From Gracilariopsis chorda (Eukaryota > Rhodophyta > Florideophyceae > Gracilariales > Gracilariaceae): DNA of 64,000 bases. The position numbers were made by a program, and so were the translations under genes. The notes under the pieces are model-generated. The model ran no database searches, had not been told where the DNA came from, and saw only the letters and a list, made by a program, of their open reading frames with translations. The stretch lies in the NCBI GenBank assembly GCA_003194525.1, contig NBIV01000021.1:248001-312000 (forward strand), given 5' to 3'. Positions 11,076 through 22,079 of the stretch are shown piece after piece. Positions within the stretch are counted from its first letter, which is position 1. Each line of letters opens with the position of its first letter.

Positions 11076-12701
11076 ATGAACCCAGCCTTCGTCAACTCCC
11101 TCCCGCGACTCCCGCTGCGTCAGCCGCTTCGCCACCCGCTCTGTCCTGCAACTACCACCCACGCCCCGCCTCGTCGCCCTTCTGCGAAGCCTCTTCGCAT
11201 GACATGTGTCCCAATAACACCAACTCCCCACGACAATTCGGACATCCCCGCCCTTCCAACCCTAGCCCAACTCGAGCTCAGAGCTGGAGATTTTGCCGCC
11301 GCAGCGAGACTACTCTCCAAGCACGTCGCCCAACAGCCCTACGATGCCCGTTCATGGCTCGCCTACGGCAAAGCCGTTCGCACGGCCCACGGCCCCAAAC
11401 AGGCCGCCCAAGTCATGCAACAAGCCGTCACCCAAGTACCTCACGACGCCTACATCTGGCATTTCTACGCCCGTTGTGAAACTGCCGCATCCGGCAAATC
11501 CTCCGCCCGCAAGATCTTCAAAGCCGCCCTGCAGAATTGCCCGGACAACCCCGTCCTGCTCGGCTCATTGGCCTCTTTAGAATCGAATGTCACCAACTTT
11601 GACACCGCCGCAAAACTGTTTGCCAGAGCACTCACAGTGGACCCACATGACCCGTACCTGTACATGCAGTGGGCAAACATGGAGATGCGGCGAAACAACT
11701 CATCACAGGCCGCCAAAATCTTTGAGACGGGCGTCAAACGCGTGCAGACTGCCAGTACAGCCGCCTTGTACACAGCCTATGCTGGACTAGAGGCGAACCG
11801 TGGAAACGCTCAACGTGCTCGCTTTCTCTACATGCGCGCTGCTGGCGTCGATCCGAAAGACAAGCTTGTATGGCATGCGTGGGCATGCCTGGAAGAGCGT
11901 ACGGGACACATTGCTCGCGCCCGCGAGTTATTCGACAGAGCCATTGTAGCCGACCCGTCCTACCCGAGCAGTTGGCAGGCATGGGGCTTACTCGAGGAAC
12001 GCCAGGGTGACATGCACGCTGCCAGATGTCTCTTCGAACGCGGTACACGTGCCGATCCTCGAGACTCACTCAACTGGCAGGCGTGGGCCATACTTGAATC
12101 CAAGAACGGAAATCTCACAGAGGCTAGACGACTGTTTGCAGAAGCTGCTCAGAGACTGGGCAAGAGAAATTCTGCACTGCTCTTCAGTAGCTGGGCGCGG
12201 TTGGAAGCTGATGCGGGCGATATTGACACCGCTAGACAACTCTTTCAACGGGGAGTATCAGGTCGCAGTGAACGGCGAGATGATGTTGTTCGCCTGATTC
12301 ATACCTGGGCGGGTATTGAGCGGAAGGGAGGTAATACAGAAAAGGCGAGGGAATTGTACCAACGAGCTTTGCGTGTCAATGCACGTGATTACAGAACACT
12401 GCACGCGTTCTCGTCGCTGGAAGAGGAGGACGGGAATTATGACGAGGCACGCGAATTGCTCAAAAAGAGTGTGCGATTCTCATCGGGCGATTTGATGTCG
12501 GTGAGATCTCTGGCTATTCTAGAGTGGAAGCATTTCGGACATGATGGTGGTGTTGATCGTGCACGCGAGTTGTTTTCGAGGACGTCGAGACAAAAGCGGC
12601 ATGACGCTTCGTTGTTGCGTGTGTGGGCTTCTCTTGAGGAGGATCAGGGAGATTCTGGACTGGCGGAACGACTACGATCACTTGCAAACAGGAAGAAATA
12701 A
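11076..12701 (+). CDS. MBB1: HAT/TPR plastid mRNA-stability factor (MBB1/HCF107-like)
   Basis: The protein has 541 residues. Residues 1-41 lack acidic residues and are rich in Pro, Arg, Ser and Thr, as in a plastid transit peptide. From about residue 70 to the end it is a continuous array of HAT (half-a-TPR) repeats of about 34 residues with the pattern W-x-x-W-A-x-L-E-x-x-x-G-x-x-x-x-A-R-x-L-F-x-R-A, for example around DKLVWHAWACLEERTG and LNWQAWAILESKNG. Uninterrupted HAT arrays of this length and a plastid presequence are characteristic of MBB1 of Chlamydomonas and HCF107 of plants, which bind and protect the 5' end of psbB/psbH transcripts. The exact RNA target here is inference. The start ATG (11076) has a good CAAAATG context; an internal Met at residue 42 would remove the presequence. 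The gene is intron-free and converges with the succinyl-CoA ligase gene. Confidence 0.85.
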   Translation: MNPAFVNSLPRLPLRQPLRHPLCPATTTHAPPRRPSAKPLRMTCVPITPTPHDNSDIPALPTLAQLELRAGDFAAAARLLSKHVAQQPYDARSWLAYGKAVRTAHGPKQAAQVMQQAVTQVPHDAYIWHFYARCETAASGKSSARKIFKAALQNCPDNPVLLGSLASLESNVTNFDTAAKLFARALTVDPHDPYLYMQWANMEMRRNNSSQAAKIFETGVKRVQTASTAALYTAYAGLEANRGNAQRARFLYMRAAGVDPKDKLVWHAWACLEERTGHIARARELFDRAIVADPSYPSSWQAWGLLEERQGDMHAARCLFERGTRADPRDSLNWQAWAILESKNGNLTEARRLFAEAAQRLGKRNSALLFSSWARLEADAGDIDTARQLFQRGVSGRSERRDDVVRLIHTWAGIERKGGNTEKARELYQRALRVNARDYRTLHAFSSLEEEDGNYDEARELLKKSVRFSSGDLMSVRSLAILEWKHFGHDGGVDRARELFSRTSRQKRHDASLLRVWASLEEDQGDSGLAERLRSLANRKK

Positions 12702-13294
12702 CTGAATCGTCACTAAACTGATGTTAGAAGAGGTTTACAAAACGGAATCCCCACTAAAATTGCCTTCAAGATTCTAAGATTCCACTTTGCCTGTTTTTCG
12801 TTCGAAGGGAGAATATAACACAACACAGTCGAGGTAGGTATGAGCTGTTTGTCGGTGGCAGTAACGACTTTCTGGCCGAATCATGTCTTCTGGATGGATG
12901 TGATGGTTCGCAGGACATCCGCCTTCAAAGAACTTGGGTCATGCCCACGGTTCCCTGGCTTGCGCTTGTGCGTTCTTCGATCCCGATTGCTGCGGAGTGG
13001 TACCTAGGCTGTAGAAGTAAACTGCGTTCGAACGAAAACGCCGTGTTCCGCATCTCCGAAAGCCGATGCCGAGTAGAGCCCCGGTCACGATGAAGATCAA
13101 TGACACCAGACAGAAGATGGAGGAGTTGCCGATACCAAAAATGGCTTGCGGTCGGCGATAGGGTACTCCAGCTGATCAACACGACAGGGCACACTGTAAA
13201 GAAGTGCGCAAATCGATGAGATGCAAGTTGCGCGACCTGTGAAGAACAATGGGAGGTTACAAGAGCTGTGAAAGTTATGATATCTTATAGGGCG
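12702..13294. other. Intergenic between convergent genes
   Basis: About 590 bp between the stops of two convergent genes, presumably both 3' untranslated regions. I see no coding or repeat signal. Confidence 0.5.
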
Positions 13295-14221
13295 CTAAAC
13301 TAATCCTGCGTTCTGCATCTCTTCCAGCATGGCGAGACCAAGATGAGCGGGACTTCTGACCACCCTAGCATCTGCGGCTTCCAAAGCGCTGATCTTATCG
13401 GTAGCAGTTCCCTTGCCGCCCGAAATAATAGCTCCAGCATGACCCATGCGTCTCCCCGGAGGCGCCGTCACACCCGCAATAAAGGCGACAACCGGCTTCT
13501 TGACCGGGTGTTGTTTGAGAAACTCTGCAGCCTGCTCTTCGGCCTGTCCGCCAATCTCGCCAATCATAACGATGCCCTTTGTTTCAGCATCGTTGAGAAA
13601 CATGTCAAGACAGTCGATAAAATCGGTTCCATTGAACGGATCACCACCGATTCCAACGCAAACACTCTGCCCCAAACCAACTTGGGTGGTTTGATTAACG
13701 GCTTCGTAAGTAAGCGTTCCCGATCTGGACACGACTCCGACGGAGCCAGCCTTATGAATATGACCGGGCATAATTCCAATCTTACATTGTTCCGGCTTAA
13801 TAATGCCCGGACAATTGGGGCCGATAAGTCGCGTAGCGGTAGAATCATTGAGGAGAGATTTAACGCGAACCATATCGCGTTGTGGAATGCCCTCTGTAAT
13901 AGCGACGACGAGCGGCATCTCGGCTCGAATAGCCTCTTCAATGGCGCCGGCGGCGCCCGCAGGCGGGACGAAGATGACGGAGGCATCTGCGCCGGTGTGC
14001 GTGCGAGCTTCTTCAACAGATGCGAAAACAGGGCGATGCAAATGTGTTTGCCCGGCCCTCTTGGGGTTGGTTCCGCCAACTACGTTGGTGCCGTACGCAA
14101 TGGCCTGCTCGGCGTGGAAGGTGCCTTGCTTGCCGGTGAAGCCCTGGAAGAGGACGCGGGTGGCGGCGTTTACGAACGGGGCTGGTCGGGAGGATAGATG
14201 TCTTACTGCGGGGGATGCCAT
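13295..14221 (-). CDS. SUCLG1: Succinyl-CoA ligase alpha subunit, mitochondrial
   Basis: The protein has 308 residues. It forms the alpha subunit of succinyl-CoA ligase (TCA cycle, matrix), which pairs with a beta subunit to convert succinyl-CoA plus NDP and phosphate to succinate, CoA and NTP. Visible motifs: the CoA-binding glycine loop [10 protein letters not shown] (27-36), GTNPKRAG (50-57), LIGPNCPGI (132-140), SRSGTLTYE (165-173), and the phosphohistidine loop GHAGAI with catalytic His261. The length matches the family. The start is the first in-frame ATG (14221); the preceding open frame has no Met and overlaps the tRNA gene. Residues 2-22 (Arg, Ser, Ala, Pro-rich) look like a mitochondrial presequence. 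The last residues ([11 protein letters not shown]) are typical. I see no defect. Confidence 0.96.
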   Translation of the reverse strand: MASPAVRHLSSRPAPFVNAATRVLFQGFTGKQGTFHAEQAIAYGTNVVGGTNPKRAGQTHLHRPVFASVEEARTHTGADASVIFVPPAGAAGAIEEAIRAEMPLVVAITEGIPQRDMVRVKSLLNDSTATRLIGPNCPGIIKPEQCKIGIMPGHIHKAGSVGVVSRSGTLTYEAVNQTTQVGLGQSVCVGIGGDPFNGTDFIDCLDMFLNDAETKGIVMIGEIGGQAEEQAAEFLKQHPVKKPVVAFIAGVTAPPGRRMGHAGAIISGGKGTATDKISALEAADARVVRSPAHLGLAMLEEMQNAGLV

Positions 14222-14440
14222 GTTGACGCTGGATTGCGGGCGCGGGATGGCGTCGGGTGTGGGGATGTGGGACGGGCGGGCGACGTCGGCGGTTTGAGCG
14301 AGAAGCGGGTTTGTTGATTGGGGGATGGGCGGTGTTGTCGGCGTGGCATGGACGCGTGGGCGCGACGGGAGCGGATTTCGAGCACACGTTGAACAGCAAT
14401 GCAGACGGCGAAACGCAGCGCAGACGGAGGGAAAAAGAAA

Positions 14441-14514
14441 AGCCGAATGCGAGATTCGAACTCGCGACCTCACCCTTACGAAGGGCGCGCTCTAACCAAC
14501 TGAGCTAAGCCGGC
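14441..14514 (-). tRNA. tRNA-Thr (anticodon CGU)
   Basis: Reading the minus strand from 14514 to 14441 gives a 74-nt cloverleaf: a D arm with GCTC/GAGC, anticodon stem CGCCC/GGGTG, loop TTCGTAA (anticodon CGT, reading ACG), a 5-nt variable loop, and T arm GCGAG-TTCGAAT-CTCGC. Box A (TAGCTCAGTTGG) and box B (GTTCGAATC) are intact, and T-runs follow for Pol III termination. There is no intron and no encoded CCA. Acceptor pairing is good except for one C-T mismatch at pair 6-67 and a G-T at 5-68. It lies 219 bp upstream of the succinyl-CoA ligase start, on the same strand. Confidence 0.93.
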
Positions 14515-15384
14515 ACTGGAAAGGGCGTTGCTTTGAGCAACAGTTGTGGAAGCGAAAATGGTTGAAAATTTTCAAACAATGGGATCAGATCAGCAGATGC
14601 ACGCGCACCAAAAAGAATTAAATTCGGTTGCCAACAAAGACAATACACCTGTAGCTCTCCCGTTGGTGCATACCCAGAGTTATTACTCGGGAAAAAGAAT
14701 CAGAGAAAAGAACCGAAATTTGGGGCGCAGATTGCGAACGAAAAAGGGCTCAAGACACGCTGCACGAGTCAAAAAGAAAGCTGGCGCCACAAATACCAAG
14801 GGTAAGTGAATCGAAAAACTCACACGATCGCAGAAAGAAAAGGAGCCGAAAAAATTCAGCGAGCAAGCGCGCCACGACGAGTGATCAAAAACATTTCGTA
14901 CGACGAAAGATACGATGTATCTTGTTTGCTTCGAATCTACTCCACGAACGGTCGTCGCAGTAGAGAGAGCCTATCCGTGACGTTGCGTTTATTCTTGGCT
15001 GGTGCGCTTGCACCTGCGTTTGTGCTATGTGGATGTTTGTTGGGTGCGCTTTCTCTTCGCGGGCGGCTAGCACTGTCGTGCTGAGCGGTTGGGAACGCAG
15101 TGCGTCGTTGTTAGGTAAAGGCTTGTGCATAGAGAGGCCGTGTGAGCGGCATCGCTTGAGCAACACGGAGAATACGAACGCGTAAGGATCGTGCAGTTAC
15201 GACGCGCAGGGCCGCTTGCGCCGCACCGGTTCCAACAGGAACGAATGAAAAGTTTAGTATGAAAACAAGTAAAAAACCAAATCTACAGGTCGCGTCCACA
15301 ACGGCGCATCAACCAGAATATAGCACACAAAACGAAGAGGGACAAGGTATTTGTACACAATCGCCCAAAAGCGAAAGACGGGTG
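14515..15384. other. Intergenic, no recognised gene
   Basis: It lies between the tRNA 5' flank and a small minus-strand ORF. A plus-strand open frame (from a GTG at 14546 to 14809) encodes a basic lysine-rich tail but has no ATG at its start and no family match that I can see. Confidence 0.4.
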
Positions 15385-15654
15385 TTACGCATGCTTTGAC
15401 GATGCGAGTCTCTTCTCTTCCGAGTAGGAGTGGAAGCCTTGAAATACGAGCATGCACCCGATGACAAACGGTGCCACCACGCAGTACATGGTTTCCGGGT
15501 ACGTCTTGAGCAGCGTTTGCGCGAGCGCAAGCGCGTTTCCCGCTGCTGCTCGCGGAAGTGTTGGCGCTCGCGGCGGGATGAGTGTCGCCAAGCCGTTCAA
15601 GGACAAGCGCGATGACGGGCGGCAGCGACGGTTGCAAACAGCGTTGGAGAACAT
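15385..15654 (-). CDS. Small putative membrane protein, 89 aa
   Basis: An ATG at 15654 follows an in-frame stop about 80 bp upstream, so the start is well defined if this is a gene. Residues 1-45 are Arg/Ser/Ala/Pro-rich with almost no acidic residues, like an organelle presequence. Residues about 55-75 (TMYCVVAPFVIGCMLVFQGF) form one hydrophobic helix, followed by a charged tail (YSEEKRLASSKHA). This is the layout of small inner-membrane proteins of mitochondria or plastids, but I cannot assign a family. A longer overlapping frame (15254-15856, minus) also contains a hydrophobic segment and is the main alternative. Confidence 0.35.
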   Translation of the reverse strand: MFSNAVCNRRCRPSSRLSLNGLATLIPPRAPTLPRAAAGNALALAQTLLKTYPETMYCVVAPFVIGCMLVFQGFHSYSEEKRLASSKHA

Positions 15655-18600
15655 TTGGCAGTCGGGGGAACGACTTTGTACGGGGTGGGTTGTTGGGTTG
15701 TGAGTTTGCGGCGGTTGCGATGTGCAGTGCGATCAGAATGGTGGCGAGGGCTGGGAGCAGAGCGGAGAGCGAGGGGCGGGTCACGGAGTGGCGTTTTAAA
15801 TGGCGCAGAGCAAGTCGAAAACGGTGCACGCCAGTGGAAGATTGCACCGCCATCATCGTCCAATGAAAATGCAGCGCTGCATTTGGTGCAGCCGAAGGCG
15901 AGTGTCGCCCCGAAGCGGCACGTCATGACTTTTCAGCTCACGTCATTGGACGCTCTGCACATGTGTTGATTTTCGAACGCGCCAATGAGCGACCGCTCGT
16001 TCAGCACCGCGCGCACTCGCGCTGCTTCCAATAAAGTTTACGCGCTGCTTCCAATAGGCGCTGCTGACAGATGCAAACGTCGCGCTTATACTGTAAGCCC
16101 TGGAGCACTGCTGCCTGCTTTGTATCTCGCTGTATCTACTGTACCGCCTTGAGAGCACTCGCTCCCCTTCGGCCAACTGCCCGCACCTGCTGCTGCTTCT
16201 GGACAGTCGCGCGCGCATTGCATTCGGCGCTGCCTGTCCAACTTTTTGACTTGTCCCCTCGTGTCCCGAATGGGTTGCTCCTTTTCAGAGGTATCATACA
16301 CACAGTAAGAGGCATAGCAATGCGAAACGTGTCTTGTCAGCAAAACAAATGCCTCACCGCCCACAATTCCACGTTAGGCGTGCGGTTGGCACATCAGCTT
16401 TGCCTGATGCTCGAACCTAAAGTTACCTTGTCCAACAAACGACTGGCCTCGCAATTCACAGTCGCCGTTTTCACCTGCGCTCCACAACAGCGCTTGCGCC
16501 CAGCGCTTTCCGTACCCCCAGGAAAGCAGCAGCAGCTCCTCGTCTATCGTGATATCTGCTAGTCCACAACGCCGCTCCGCTCGTCTGCCAGTCCACGACA
16601 CTCGTATCTGCTCCTGGGAACAGTGCTCGCGACCAATCGTCGCAACGCCTACTCTATCTCCTCCAAAATCAAATTCCCTTCACCCCATGCTCTACATTCC
16701 ACCAATTGTCCAACTTGGTCGTATCCAGGCATGTCGCCCCTGGCTTTGTCCTCCGCCTTCCCCTACCTCCCCCTGACGCGTCATCGCACCCAGCGAATAT
16801 GACATCCCGTCTGTGCAATGCGCAGGCAATGCTTCAGTCCGTCGCACAACACGCGCCCACGTCCTAAGTCAGCAGCGCACGCCTTCCGACTCCCACCGAA
16901 ACCGCCCTCAGAACTACATATCCACGCATGCGCTGACAACCCGCAGGGATTGTGTGTACACGACCACAACCTGAAGGGTTACCTCCCCACACAAAACGCA
17001 CACACTCACATGCATCCTTAAATACATGCATATACTTCACCTTTAGCCGCTCAAGTTCAGCGATGCCCCGCTTAGATCAACGGCATTTCCGTTCCGCCTT
17101 ACCTCGCCACTACCCTACCCCTTCGACTTTTTTTACCCATCTTCGCAGAACAAGAAAGCCTTCAACCGCAGTATCTGTGTTCGTACATCCTACACATGAA
17201 TCCACAAGCGTCATTTTGCAACCCCGTTCCCATCAAACGGCACACAACAATGTTCGCGCCTTGCAACCATGACACTTACATATTCAGCCTTACCCATGAA
17301 ATGTCATCACTTCTCTCCTTCAACACCAACGAGCAAACACTTCATTCAGTTAGCTCTTCTTCTTCTTCTTTTTTTGAGAGCTAGGTGAGGGATCCCGACT
17401 CCTATTTTGCGCACCGTCGGAGCCTCTCTGATCCTAGGGCTATGTTCCCGGAAGCAGACTCGATCGCTTAATCCATTTGCTTTCCATTGACGGAAGGTCG
17501 GCAAATCACAACGGGAGGAGTGCACACACCTTGTGGCTCGCTAGCGGAATCAGCTCCTGCTTCCATTCGGTGACTTCCCGCAATACCCGCTACCACTTAA
17601 CGTACAGATATGCTCCAATGTCAAGATCAGTCGCGATATCCTTACGCACCTTCTGTCTCGCTTCATTGACTGAAACGTTCTGAACTCATTTCCTTGTGTG
17701 AAATCCCGTCGCTTCTTTGCTGACTCGTACCAGAAGAAGAGTCCGTGCGCGGTGTTCACACACCATACGCAGCCATACTTGTGGTACCGGCGTGCTTTAC
17801 CGTGCCTTCATCCAACGTTTCCACTTAACCTCAAAAGTTACGCCGCCATGTACCTCCATCTCACTCTACGGGACACTGCATTTCACGCCTAGTCTCTCGC
17901 AGTCCATTTCTCACATCTTTTATCGGTAGAGCCACAAGCATGGCCTTGTTCTCGGGCTGATAGGGTTCTAAGTAGAAAGGCTTCGTGTTGGGTGCGAAGG
18001 GCTCTAGGACCATTCGATTTCTCATGGGCTCTGTGGGAAGCCCATGTGCCCATGTTTTCCTGATTGGCTCATGGAAAACGCCATGCCTAGAGAACTCGAA
18101 TCCCTTTTGAACATGCATGAGACACCACAGCTATGGCTCCAGCGCTTGTGAGCGTACGTGACCGGCGAAGCTGACTGTGGTGATGTAATGAGGGTATATG
18201 CGAGACCTCGTGGTGCTGGTTCTTGTCCCGTCTGGTCTCTCTGTCTGAGAGCCGCGGATGTTTTATGAAGCTTAACATCAATACCCAATCTCATGACAAC
18301 TACAAACAAGCTATAGTGCAAGTGTGGTACGCCAATGCGTTTCGTATTCTGTTCTTGTGTGTCCATTTGACCAGCAATAAAGGTGGAACACAGGACTTTT
18401 GAAAAGTTGTTCCACGGCATACGATGTAATTCTGCGCATGCCTCGCTCAAAAAAGTGTTTGTGTGTGTATGTGTGACTTTACGGGCACGTGCCTCTGATT
18501 CTGAGGGAGCGGTATTAACTTTCTAGAACAAGTAGAAGGCTAATCATCTATTCGACGGCTAAATTTCCCTAATAGGCCCAATCGCATATCCATTTGGCTT

Positions 18601-19075
18601 CCTCATCCGGCGTAGCTTCATATTCTTTTTGTGACCTTTTCGGAAGGTCGGCACATCTCGACGGGCGGAAGTGCATGTGCCCTTAGCGGAAACAGTGTAT
18701 GATCATCTGCCTCGTTGGATCCATACGCCTACCGACGTAACTTCGAAGAGATGTATACGCTGGCCCAGGGCGTGGATTCAACACGAACTCGTGAGCGTGT
18801 TCGTAATCTAGACAGTGCGTTCCGCACTTTGCCACATGCCATTCGAGATGCGATCTTGCCAATCCGGGAAACCGACATAGTAGCCCGAGTATTTTTAATC
18901 GTTTGAATTCTGACGGAACAGAAAGCAGTTACGGTACCAAGGGTAATTTCTTTTTGCTCTCTTGTATTTCTGACTGCTTTTCTTTGGTGCTCAAAAGCCA
19001 GTTCGTCATAGGTGTTTGCAAGTAGTCAGTCAAGTTTAGTCACTGATATAGTCGCTGCGTTTAAGAACTGAAGAT
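15655..19075. other. 3.4-kb gene-poor stretch
   Basis: No supported gene. Contents: a short tandem duplication GCGCTGCTTCCAATA (about 16020-16056); a C/A-rich pyrimidine-biased segment (16560-17350) with a (TCT)n run at 17355; and two diverged copies of a motif reading GGAAGGTCGGCA then ACGGG-GGA-GTGCA (near 17492 and 18642), each followed by TAGCGGA. Open frames at 16071-16562 and 18022-18450 have no recognisable features. Confidence 0.4.
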
Positions 19076-19645
19076 CTACAATTCATTTACTTTGTATGAA
19101 GAACCGTGTTTGGATATCTTACGTATGAACGGTTTGGCAAAAGGCAAAAGCCTTACGGTGCTACAGGGATGTTTGCGACGATTTCCCACTTCGGCATCCA
19201 CAAACACACGAACTACTGCGGTCATCTCGAGTGTTCCGGAAAGCAATGACTGCTTTTGGTTTCCTTCTATTCTCCCGACGTCACTTAACAGTCTCTCAGC
19301 TGACAAATATGATACTTGTGCTGACAAGGTGGCTCTTGCGAGAGGATTGAACGGCAAAGGGCTGAAACATCTTTGGCGTTCGTTTGCTTCCCTTCAGAAC
19401 TCTAGAGCTTCATAAAGGTCCCATTTCCATGCGTTTGCAAGTTTGCGTACATGTTACGGAAATAAGCTAGACACTGCTCCCATCTGCTCTTGGTCGCCGA
19501 ACATCGATCTGTCGAGCTCGATTGATTCGCGAACAACAGTGTTTATTGCCATAGTTTTGTAAGATTCTCTTTCTTTAGCCCTGCAGTCCAGATAGTCAAA
19601 ACCACATTCACTGACTTCAAGCAAAGCTGCTATATGGAGCAGAAC
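19076..19645 (-). pseudogene. hAT transposase C-terminal fragment
   Basis: Read on the minus strand, this encodes the final third of a hAT transposase. It starts with LLHIAALLEVSECGFDYLDC and ends in the dimerisation region (SAERLLSDVGRIEGNQKQSLL, then LEMTAVVR). Stops interrupt it at the equivalents of SLFP* and EALEF*. The same region, in the same order, occurs at 33540-34070 within the hAT element (HIAAILDLNEFGLNFLDC, then AERLLSDLGRNEG), so the two are diverged relatives. Upstream domains (BED finger, catalytic core) are absent here, so this is a truncated dead copy. Confidence 0.7.
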
Positions 19646-20639
19646 TCGTCGGCAAAAACAAAAAGAACCTCAAGATCAACTCACCGCGCCTTGGCGCTCT
19701 TGAATTCATGTATAGCGGTTACTTTTAAGGGGTGACTACTTTTCTCAACTACTTTCAATAAGTTGAACTCAGTCAAAGTCAGTGTGTGTTTTTCCGAAGT
19801 CACAGTCCGTCATGGAAACGGCCAGGGTTCCTAAACTACAATGATTGCTTTTCACACGCGAACTCTTTTCTGCTCTTCGAATCCTTGCCATTGTCAGTGC
19901 ATTCACACACCTACCAACATTTCGTAAGTCCTGGAGTTCTCTTTCTCATTCTGTATGCTGATAGCAAGTATCCTTGATGCTCTTTTCTAATAAACCGTAT
20001 CTATCGTATGTGTGACTTAACTGAACCATGAAGATTTGGGCAACAAAATCTGTTAGAAGAAAATCTGATCCCAGTAATGATATGATTCGAACAGTTTATG
20101 GTAGTGGGAACTGTCATATGCTCAACGTCAAGGTGCTGTTTGTAATAAGTAATCTTTACGAAAAGGGTACGCGTTGCGGAAGCTCACTGCTAATATCGCT
20201 GGACACGCCGGCATTGGCGGCTGGCCGGACACTCTTGCAGCCCAGTCGTCACAGGCGGGAACTGCATTTGACATAAAACATTTCTAACGTTATGAACTAT
20301 GAATGGGAAACAAAATAGCAAGGCCAAGCAGAACCAATTCAAAGCATGAAGAGAGGTTGTGAAATTAGTGAGCATACGCATTCAGAATTCTGCAGAGTAA
20401 AAAGCAGAATTCTGCCAAAATCACTACACTGAAACAAGAGGAAGCGGCCTTCGGCCGCAGGCGGCGCTGCACGCCGCGGTGGAAGAGTGATAAACAGTGT
20501 TGAGAAGAAACAAAGGGTAAAGAAAACAAAAGCAGAAAAGCAAATAATTTAATTCAATGAATGAAGAACGCAAGAAATATGATTATGGTTGTGGAGGGAT
20601 GCAGAACGGAATAAGCAGCACATGGTCGTTCCTTCGAAC
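19646..20639. other. Intergenic transposon debris
   Basis: No readable gene. It contains two palindromic CAGAATTCTG motifs near 20387-20415 (the core recurs at 22803, 26120 and 26165-26190) and a GC-rich 34-bp segment at 20445-20478 shared with the foldback family described below. Confidence 0.35.
20445..20478 (+). repeat. Isolated piece of the foldback-repeat family
   Basis: It reads CGGCCTTCGGCCG followed by GGCGGCGCTGC and GCCGCG. The same composite motif occurs at the end of the foldback copy near 22718-22755 (inverted) and at 34493-34526 (direct). Its presence here, next to AT-rich unrelated sequence, suggests a solo fragment of the same family. Confidence 0.6.
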
Positions 20640-21900
20640 GTGTTACAATGTGACATACAACTGACTGACGCAGAAGACGTTTCATTGCAAATCCTCAACC
20701 AAGCCTTCCAACGTCTTTCCCGTCCTTTTTGAACGGTAGCTGGAAACGCAAGACAATTAGGGAACTGATTTCGAATCATTCGAATGTATCCGGAAGAAAA
20801 ATCGAGGTCGATGAGATGCAGGGGCTGTTATTACAGCAGCTGTCTGTTCTCGTCAAATCGAGCCACCTGTATCGTGAACTGATCGACAGGCACGACTAAA
20901 AACAGCTTTTCGTTTACCACAGCGGGATGCAGCACATTCTCAATGACCATGACTTGCACACCAATCTTGAAATCCTCGTTATGAGGTGGTAATCTAGTCG
21001 GTGCATACTGATATGTAAACTGGGGAACAAAAGTATTGGTGACGTCGGGCTCTGAGTGCTGTCCAACGTCAGTTTGTACCATCGTGGCTGACGGAAGAGT
21101 GAAGCGTTCACCAGGAAACAGATTCAGTGCTGCCGAACTGTGTTCATCGATCAACTGATTTGTGGACACAATGAGCATTTTTCTGAGTTCTGCATTCTCC
21201 TTGTGTCATTTTGTGAGCCACTTCCACAAGAATTGATAAGCGGTTTGCACGCTACCGATAGATCTGAGTGGTATCGGAGCGTTACTGGATATTTTGTTGT
21301 GTGCAATGGAACGTAACAGCGATGCAAATGCCGTTTCATCGGCTTGGCGTACTTGTTTGGTGAGGTACAGCACTTGAACCGAGCACAATGTCCACAGATC
21401 ACTCTTCCACGGCAATTCGTTGAGAATTTTTGTGTACACTCGTTTCACATTTCCACTCGGAGCAGTCTCCGTGTATACTTGTGGCACAACTGGAAGCAGC
21501 TGGGAGTAGTCGCTGGATAGAACGATGGTCAAGCCTCCAAACGGAGGCGGGTTTTCCATTCCAGTGCAGCTAAGATCTTTGAGCAACGCATTAATGAGTT
21601 GAAAGAGCTTTTATGAGACCATGGATGCCTCATCCAAGACGAGCAGTTGTATTTCCCGCAGCAGTTCGGCACGTTGCGATCGGGGACCGTAATTTGACAA
21701 AGTGGCTGTAGTGCTGCTTGTGCTGTTTCTATCAGCTACACCCAGTCCGAGCAGGCTATGGAAAATGCGGCCACCTTCTTACAACGATGCTGCAATGCCT
21801 GTTGTAGCATTCAACCTGCACACGGGCTCGGCCTTGCCTAAGTCCCAGGCCAGCAACAGTGCCCAAAGTAGCAAAACTTTACGACAATGCGCTATTGGCC
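20640..21900 (-). pseudogene. PIF1-type helicase remnant (Helitron-like)
   Basis: Reading the minus strand gives the ordered landmarks of a PIF1 helicase: LLAWDLGKAEP then ATTGIAAS (21890-21780), HSLLGLGV, a Walker B region LLVLDEASMV (about 21640), PFGGLTIVLSSDYSQLLPVVP (about 21540; helicase motif III), the C-terminal EDFKIGVQVMVIENVLHP (about 20970), and after a frameshift QLYVTL (motif VI-like, about 20650). One frame covers 21900-20831 but is cut by TAA at 21779-21781, TAA at 21611-21613, TGA at 21206-21208 and TAA at 20831-20833. The P-loop is not recognisable. Eukaryotic transposons carrying PIF1 domains are typically Helitrons, and a Helitron Rep remnant lies at 51-54 kb, but nothing links the two physically. 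Confidence 0.75.
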
Positions 21901-21954
21901 AAGCCTGAATAGGATACACAACAGTGGTTAGGTTTAGCATTCGAGATGCATTTG

Positions 21955-22035
21955 GCACTGCGCCAGTGCAGTATATACGTCTGTTGCAGGCATTTCTGCA
22001 ATGAAACTTCAGTATACACTGCACTGGCGCAGTGC
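21955..22035. repeat. 81-bp hairpin with 24-bp inverted ends
   Basis: Arms 21955-21978 and 22012-22035 are reverse complements with one mismatch; each starts with the self-complementary GCACTGCGCCAGTGC. The loop contains a second small palindrome (TTGCAG...CTGCAA). It sits just beside the helicase remnant and may be a MITE or a Helitron-terminal hairpin. Confidence 0.85.
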
Positions 22036-22079
22036 AACTTTCCACGTGTCCGAATGAACAGCCGAGTTTTGCTGCTGAG

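Noticed and set aside
10400..11479. 359-residue frame overlapping the HAT-repeat gene start
   Set aside because: It is out of frame with the conserved repeats; Pro/Ser/Arg composition follows from the C-rich sequence.
13343..14197. 284-residue plus-strand frame over the succinyl-CoA ligase gene
   Set aside because: It is antisense to a clear, conserved enzyme gene and has no recognisable domain.
14222..14473. N-terminal extension of succinyl-CoA ligase alpha to 14473
   Set aside because: It starts at a non-ATG codon inside the tRNA gene; the ATG at 14221 gives the normal length and a plausible presequence.
17386..18740. Two related motifs near 17492 and 18642 as a transposon pair or LTRs
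   Set aside because: Similarity is patchy and limited to about 40 bp blocks, with no terminal signatures or target duplications.
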